DNA of 64,000 bases, taken from assembly GCF_900103825.1 (NCBI RefSeq), contig NZ_FNIF01000002.1, positions 310,001 to 374,000 on the forward strand, given 5' to 3'. The notes beneath the pieces were generated by a model. That model had not been told where the DNA came from and ran no database searches. It was given only the letters and a program-made list of their open reading frames with translations. The DNA comes from Paenibacillus sp. yr247. GTDB taxonomy: Bacteria > Bacillota > Bacilli > Paenibacillales > NBRC-103111. This document shows, piece after piece, positions 60,581 to 64,000 of the stretch (positions are counted from its first letter, which is position 1; each line of letters begins with the position of its first letter). A program made the translations under genes and the position numbers.

Positions 60581-61615
60581 TTACAAGTGTAAGAATTGCT
60601 TTAAGAACCGCAAATCATTTGTATAGAAATGGCGTATATCTTCAATCCCGTATTTCAGCATTGCTATGCGCTCAACGCCCATTCCAAAAGCAAAGCCCGT
60701 GTATTCCTTCGGATCATATCCACCCATCTCAAGAACGCGCGGATGCACCATGCCCGCTCCGAGGATTTCTAACCAGCCCGTTTGTTTGCAAGTACGGCAA
60801 CCAACACCGCCACACATGGCACAGCTAACATCTACCTCAACGCTCGGCTCTGTGAATGGGAAGAAGCTTGGACGCAAGCGAATTCTCGTCTCTTTGCCGT
60901 ACATCTCCTGAACGAATTGAAGCAAAGTTCCTTTTAAATCACTCATCCGTACGTTACGGTCGATGACCAAGCCCTCGATTTGCGTAAACATATGGGAATG
61001 TGTCGCATCATCGTCATCGCGGCGGTATACTTTGCCCGGACAAATGATTTTGATGGGAACTTCCCCTTTTCGTTTCTCCATCGTTCTAACTTGAACCGGG
61101 GAGGTTTGTGTACGCATCAGTATCTCTTCTGTGATATAAAACGAATCCTGCATGTCGCGAGCTGGGTGATCCTTCGGCAGATTTAGCGCCTCAAAGTTGT
61201 AGTAGTCTTGCTCGACCTCCGGACCTTCAGCGACGGTATAGCCCATACCTATGAAAATGTCTTCAATTTCTTGAATGACTTTGCTTAAAGGATGCACAGC
61301 ACCTTGCTGCGACGGGCGGCCTGGCAATGTAACGTCTATCATTTCCGCACGAAGTCTGTTCTCTGTTTCTTGCTGTTGGTACGCTGCTTGCTTCTCTTCA
61401 ATAACGGCTTCTATTGCTGCACGAACGTCGTTCGCCACTTGACCGATAACAGGTCTTTCTTCCGCACTCAAACCACCCATCCCGCGCAGAACCTCGGTTA
61501 ATGGCCCTTTTTTGCCCAAATACTTAATTCGTAGATCGTTTAGCTCCTGCTGACTTTGTACGCCGCTTAGCTCTTGCAGCGCTTCTAGCTTTAAAGCTTC
61601 CAACCGCTCTTTCAT
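60581..61615 (-). CDS. pheS: Phenylalanyl-tRNA synthetase alpha subunit
   Basis: 344 residues from ATG 61615 behind TCAGGAGGG. N-terminal coiled coil (about 1-90), then the class II core with motif 2 region [20 protein letters not shown] (about 202-221), [18 protein letters not shown] (about 270-287) and motif 3 [18 protein letters not shown]. Catalytic subunit for tRNA-Phe charging. First gene after the T-box leader. Confidence 0.96.
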   Translation of the reverse strand: MKERLEALKLEALQELSGVQSQQELNDLRIKYLGKKGPLTEVLRGMGGLSAEERPVIGQVANDVRAAIEAVIEEKQAAYQQQETENRLRAEMIDVTLPGRPSQQGAVHPLSKVIQEIEDIFIGMGYTVAEGPEVEQDYYNFEALNLPKDHPARDMQDSFYITEEILMRTQTSPVQVRTMEKRKGEVPIKIICPGKVYRRDDDDATHSHMFTQIEGLVIDRNVRMSDLKGTLLQFVQEMYGKETRIRLRPSFFPFTEPSVEVDVSCAMCGGVGCRTCKQTGWLEILGAGMVHPRVLEMGGYDPKEYTGFAFGMGVERIAMLKYGIEDIRHFYTNDLRFLKQFLHL

Positions 61616-61654
61616 CGAAATCCCTCCTGAATTAGGCCCCTAAATCACCCGAAA

Positions 61655-61955
61655 TGAAAACACAAAAAAGACTTTCCGCTCCCTCACAAGGGACGAAAAG
61701 CCGTGGTACCACCCTAATTAGATTCGCTCACTGGCAAATAATCCAAATAAACGATTCTCACTTCATTCCAGATAACGGACGATGTGTCCGGTTCCTTCTA
61801 ATGAGAAGCTATTGATTAAGCTCCGGTTCAAAGGACTGCTCGGGAGCGAACTTCAGCAGCCTGATTCTCGGGGCCAGCTCTCAATCGTCGGCTTTCCCTC
61901 CCTGTCAAGAAGCACTGCGTACTCTTCTCCGTCAAAGCATTTTCACATATATGTA
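61655..61955 (-). promoter_or_regulatory. T-box leader of pheST
   Basis: T-box core AGGGTGGTACCACG at 61702-61715 on the minus strand, with a terminator hairpin (CTTTTCGTCCCTTGTGAGGG ... AAAGTC) and T-run near 61660-61700. A TTC in CTGAAGTTCGCTCC (about 61843-61856) is a plausible Phe specifier. Confidence 0.93.
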
Positions 61956-61961
61956 CCAGTT

Positions 61962-61990
61962 ATTATATGCAAGATATGACTGTTATGCAA
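61962..61990 (-). promoter_or_regulatory. Promoter of pheST
   Basis: TTGCAT (61985-61990), 17-nt spacer, perfect TATAAT (61962-61967), immediately upstream of the T-box leader. Confidence 0.7.
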
Positions 61991-62138
61991 GTACACCAGT
62001 CTCAAGTCCTGAATTTTCCTATTGACTTCGAGTCTTAATCGGCATATATTTTACTTAATCAGTTTAAACATTAATTTGTATAAATATTTTATTGTTTAAT
62101 CATTCGATAATTTAATTACTCGCAAGGAGGATTTGGTT

Positions 62139-62567
62139 ATGGAAGATGAATTGCTTACTCTTACCAATCGCTTCCGCACAACATTTGAAACGGCGCATCG
62201 GAAAATTAGTCACACTGTACTTTCACAATTGAATTCAGAGTTAACGGGTCCTCAATTATTTATGATATTCATCATATCAAAAGAAGGAACTCTGAAACAA
62301 ACCCATCTCGCGGATAAATTGGGCGTTAAACCAAGTGCGATAACCGTTATGATCGATCGACTTGTCCAAAGTGGTCATGTTGTACGTAAACATCACGAGA
62401 CCGACCGGCGCATTGTATTGGTGGAAGTTACTGAAGCCGGGAAAGAGGTACTTAAGAAAGCGGAAGACGTACAGAAGCAAGTGATTGCACGCGGACTGTC
62501 ACAGCTTCCACCGGAAGAAATGCGCATTCTTGTGAGTGCCTTTGAAAAACTGACTTCCTATTACTAA
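62139..62567 (+). CDS. MarR-family transcriptional regulator
   Basis: 142 residues from ATG 62139 behind AAGGAGG; a TTG two codons earlier lies inside the spacer. Winged helix with HLADKLGVKPSAITVMIDRL (about 52-71) and the wing GHVVRKHHETDRRIVLVEVT (about 75-94), DxRR included. Probably represses the drug-exporter gene 27 nt downstream, which it appears to be co-transcribed with, in answer to a phenolic or amphipathic compound. Confidence 0.9.
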   Translation: MEDELLTLTNRFRTTFETAHRKISHTVLSQLNSELTGPQLFMIFIISKEGTLKQTHLADKLGVKPSAITVMIDRLVQSGHVVRKHHETDRRIVLVEVTEAGKEVLKKAEDVQKQVIARGLSQLPPEEMRILVSAFEKLTSYY

Positions 62568-62594
62568 TTTCATCATATTCAAGGAGTGGTATAC

Positions 62595-64000
62595 GTGGAA
62601 AACATACAAAAAACAGCTTCAGAGAAATCTATAGAAGCAGCGCCGGAGCTGAAAAATCGAGGCCTCCTGCTTACTGGGCTTATTATTGCCATGCTGTTCG
62701 GGGCTTTGGACGGTACAATTGTGGGAACAGCTATGCCGCGTATCGTTGGTGAATTCGGCGGTCTCGGTCTTATGGCCTGGTTAACTACGGCCTACATGCT
62801 GACATCAACGGTTATCGTACCTATTGCTGGTAAACTTGCCGATTTGATTGGCCGCCGCGTCATCTACGTTACGGGCCTAGTCATCTTTATCGGTGCTTCT
62901 GCTCTATGTGGCATTTCCCAAAACATGACGGAACTCATCCTGTTCCGCGGCTTGCAAGGTCTGGGCGGCGGTATTATGATGCCGATGGCCATGATTATTA
63001 TCGGGGACTTATTTACAGGTAAACAACGTGCCAAGTGGCAGGGCGTATTCGGTGCGATTTTCGGTTTATCTTCGGTGGTCGGCCCCCAAGTCGGTGGTTG
63101 GATCGTTGACGCATTGAACTGGCGTTGGGTATTCTATATCAACCTTCCAGTCGGTATCCTTGCTGTTATCTTAATATCAATTGCTTTACCTAAGCATAAA
63201 GCGACCGGTAATGTGAAGTTCGATATTCCAGGTATTGTAACGATGGTTGTCGGGGTCGTCAGCTTATTGCTTGCATTGACATTTGGCGGTAAAGATTATG
63301 CTTGGTTGTCATTGCAAATTATTAGTCTTTTCGCGCTAGCTATCGTATCTTTGGTTTCCTTCGTTATTATTGAAAGCAAAGCTCAAGAGCCGATTCTTCC
63401 CGTTCGTTTGTTCAAAAACAGAACTTTCACAACAATTAACGGTGTAGGATTCCTTATGGCGGTTGGGATGTTCGGAGCCATTATGTTCGTTCCTCTATTC
63501 ATGCAAGGTATTGTCGGTATCAGCGCTTCGGCATCCGGTACGGTGATGACACCTCTCATGATAACGATGATTGCGGCCAGCGTTGTTTCCGGTCAATTCA
63601 TTCATAAAATTGGTGTTCGTAAGCAAATGCTTCTGGGTATGATTATTATGGCTGTAGGCTTCTATTTCCTCAGCACGATGGGCATTCATACAACGAAGTT
63701 AATCGCTTCTAGTTACATGCTGATTCTCGGTTTAGGAATGGGTCTAGTCATGCCAATTCTTACTCTTGCTTTGCAAGAAAGCTTCCCGAAATCGGAACTC
63801 GGTGTCGTTACGTCTTCCAGTCAATTTTTCCGCCAAATTGGCGGTACATTTGGAATGACGATTCTCGGTGCTATTATGAACCATAAATCAAGTGTGCTGC
63901 TGGAGCAAGACTTATTACCTGTCGTGAAGCAGCTTCCCACGGAAGCAAGCGGAATGGCTGCTCAAATGACGGATATGATTCATAAGAATCCGCAAGCCCT
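62595..64000 (+). CDS. DHA2-family (EmrB/QacA-type) drug exporter, partial at right edge
   Basis: 468 residues are visible and the frame is open at the edge. Start is GTG 62595 behind AAGGAG. Many membrane helices with the DHA2 motif LDGTIVGTAMPRIVGEFGG (about 38-56), motif A-like GKLADLIGRRVIYVTGL (about 79-95), motif C region GLSSVVGPQVGGWI, and WRWVFYINLPVG. Proton-driven efflux of toxic compounds in 14-helix transporters. Second gene of a unit with the MarR regulator. Confidence 0.92.
   Translation, partial: MENIQKTASEKSIEAAPELKNRGLLLTGLIIAMLFGALDGTIVGTAMPRIVGEFGGLGLMAWLTTAYMLTSTVIVPIAGKLADLIGRRVIYVTGLVIFIGASALCGISQNMTELILFRGLQGLGGGIMMPMAMIIIGDLFTGKQRAKWQGVFGAIFGLSSVVGPQVGGWIVDALNWRWVFYINLPVGILAVILISIALPKHKATGNVKFDIPGIVTMVVGVVSLLLALTFGGKDYAWLSLQIISLFALAIVSLVSFVIIESKAQEPILPVRLFKNRTFTTINGVGFLMAVGMFGAIMFVPLFMQGIVGISASASGTVMTPLMITMIAASVVSGQFIHKIGVRKQMLLGMIIMAVGFYFLSTMGIHTTKLIASSYMLILGLGMGLVMPILTLALQESFPKSELGVVTSSSQFFRQIGGTFGMTILGAIMNHKSSVLLEQDLLPVVKQLPTEASGMAAQMTDMIHKNPQA

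Overview
The window is chromosomal DNA of a spore-forming, low-to-medium GC Firmicute, most likely Paenibacillus or a close relative (Paenibacillaceae). This rests on Bacillus-like gene order (ytxC-thrS, alaR-alaT, pheST-zapA-cvpA-mutS2), strong AGGAGG ribosome binding sites, three T-box leaders, an S-box and a cobalamin riboswitch, sporulation genes (a gamma-type SASP, ytxC, a Spo0E-like gene) and several small proteins that I associate with Paenibacillus. I saw no rRNA, tRNA, CRISPR array, transposase or prophage. The window cuts a chemotaxis receptor gene at the left edge and a DHA2 drug exporter gene at the right edge.

Layout. 1-7 kb: chemotaxis receptor (partial), a 36-residue spore protein, a 3D-domain cell-wall protein, T-box-controlled thrS, ytxC and a membrane diguanylate cyclase. 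7-12 kb: mqnC (futalosine menaquinone pathway) and an S-box-controlled methionine operon metA-metI-metC, where MetA carries the residue linked to acetyl-CoA use. 12-17 kb: a CorA-type Mg transporter with an unusual structured leader that contains a possible leader peptide, T-box tyrS, an HRDC-domain protein with a terminator in its leader, and two small proteins. 17-21 kb: uxaE (tagaturonate epimerase) divergent from an AraC regulator, a 5'-3' exonuclease and an FMN reductase. 21-29 kb: a giant double glycosyltransferase, a small conserved protein, a GH13 neopullulanase behind an attenuator-like leader, a repeat-bearing gene-free gap and a LacI regulator. 29-34 kb: a tandem pair of DndB-like DGQHR proteins without any dnd modification genes, an aminotransferase, an M50 membrane protease and an Spx/ArsC-family protein.

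34-45 kb is one long minus-strand cobalamin operon under a B12 riboswitch: btuF-like, btuC-like, btuD-like, cobT, cobU, cbiB, cobS, cobD, cobQ, pduO and finally an RluD-type pseudouridine synthase, with many start/stop overlaps. It covers corrinoid uptake, adenosylation, aminopropanol-arm attachment and nucleotide-loop assembly. 45-52 kb: an orphan lipoprotein, a Spo0E-like protein, alaT-alaR, a small GNAT-like protein, cysK, an MFS transporter, and an envelope-stress set (zinc-ribbon protein, a 25-residue membrane peptide, DUF350, PspA). 52-62 kb: mutS2, a holin-like membrane protein, a CuA-type cupredoxin lipoprotein, cvpA, a ZapA with a very long coiled coil, and T-box pheST. 62-64 kb: a MarR regulator followed by a DHA2 exporter.

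Most genes are ordinary core metabolism. The best candidates for something undescribed are the orphan DGQHR/DndB-like pair, the corA, neopullulanase and HRDC leader RNAs, the PspA/DUF350/micropeptide set, and the coiled-coil ZapA. All functions are inferred by reading translated sequence; no database search was possible.
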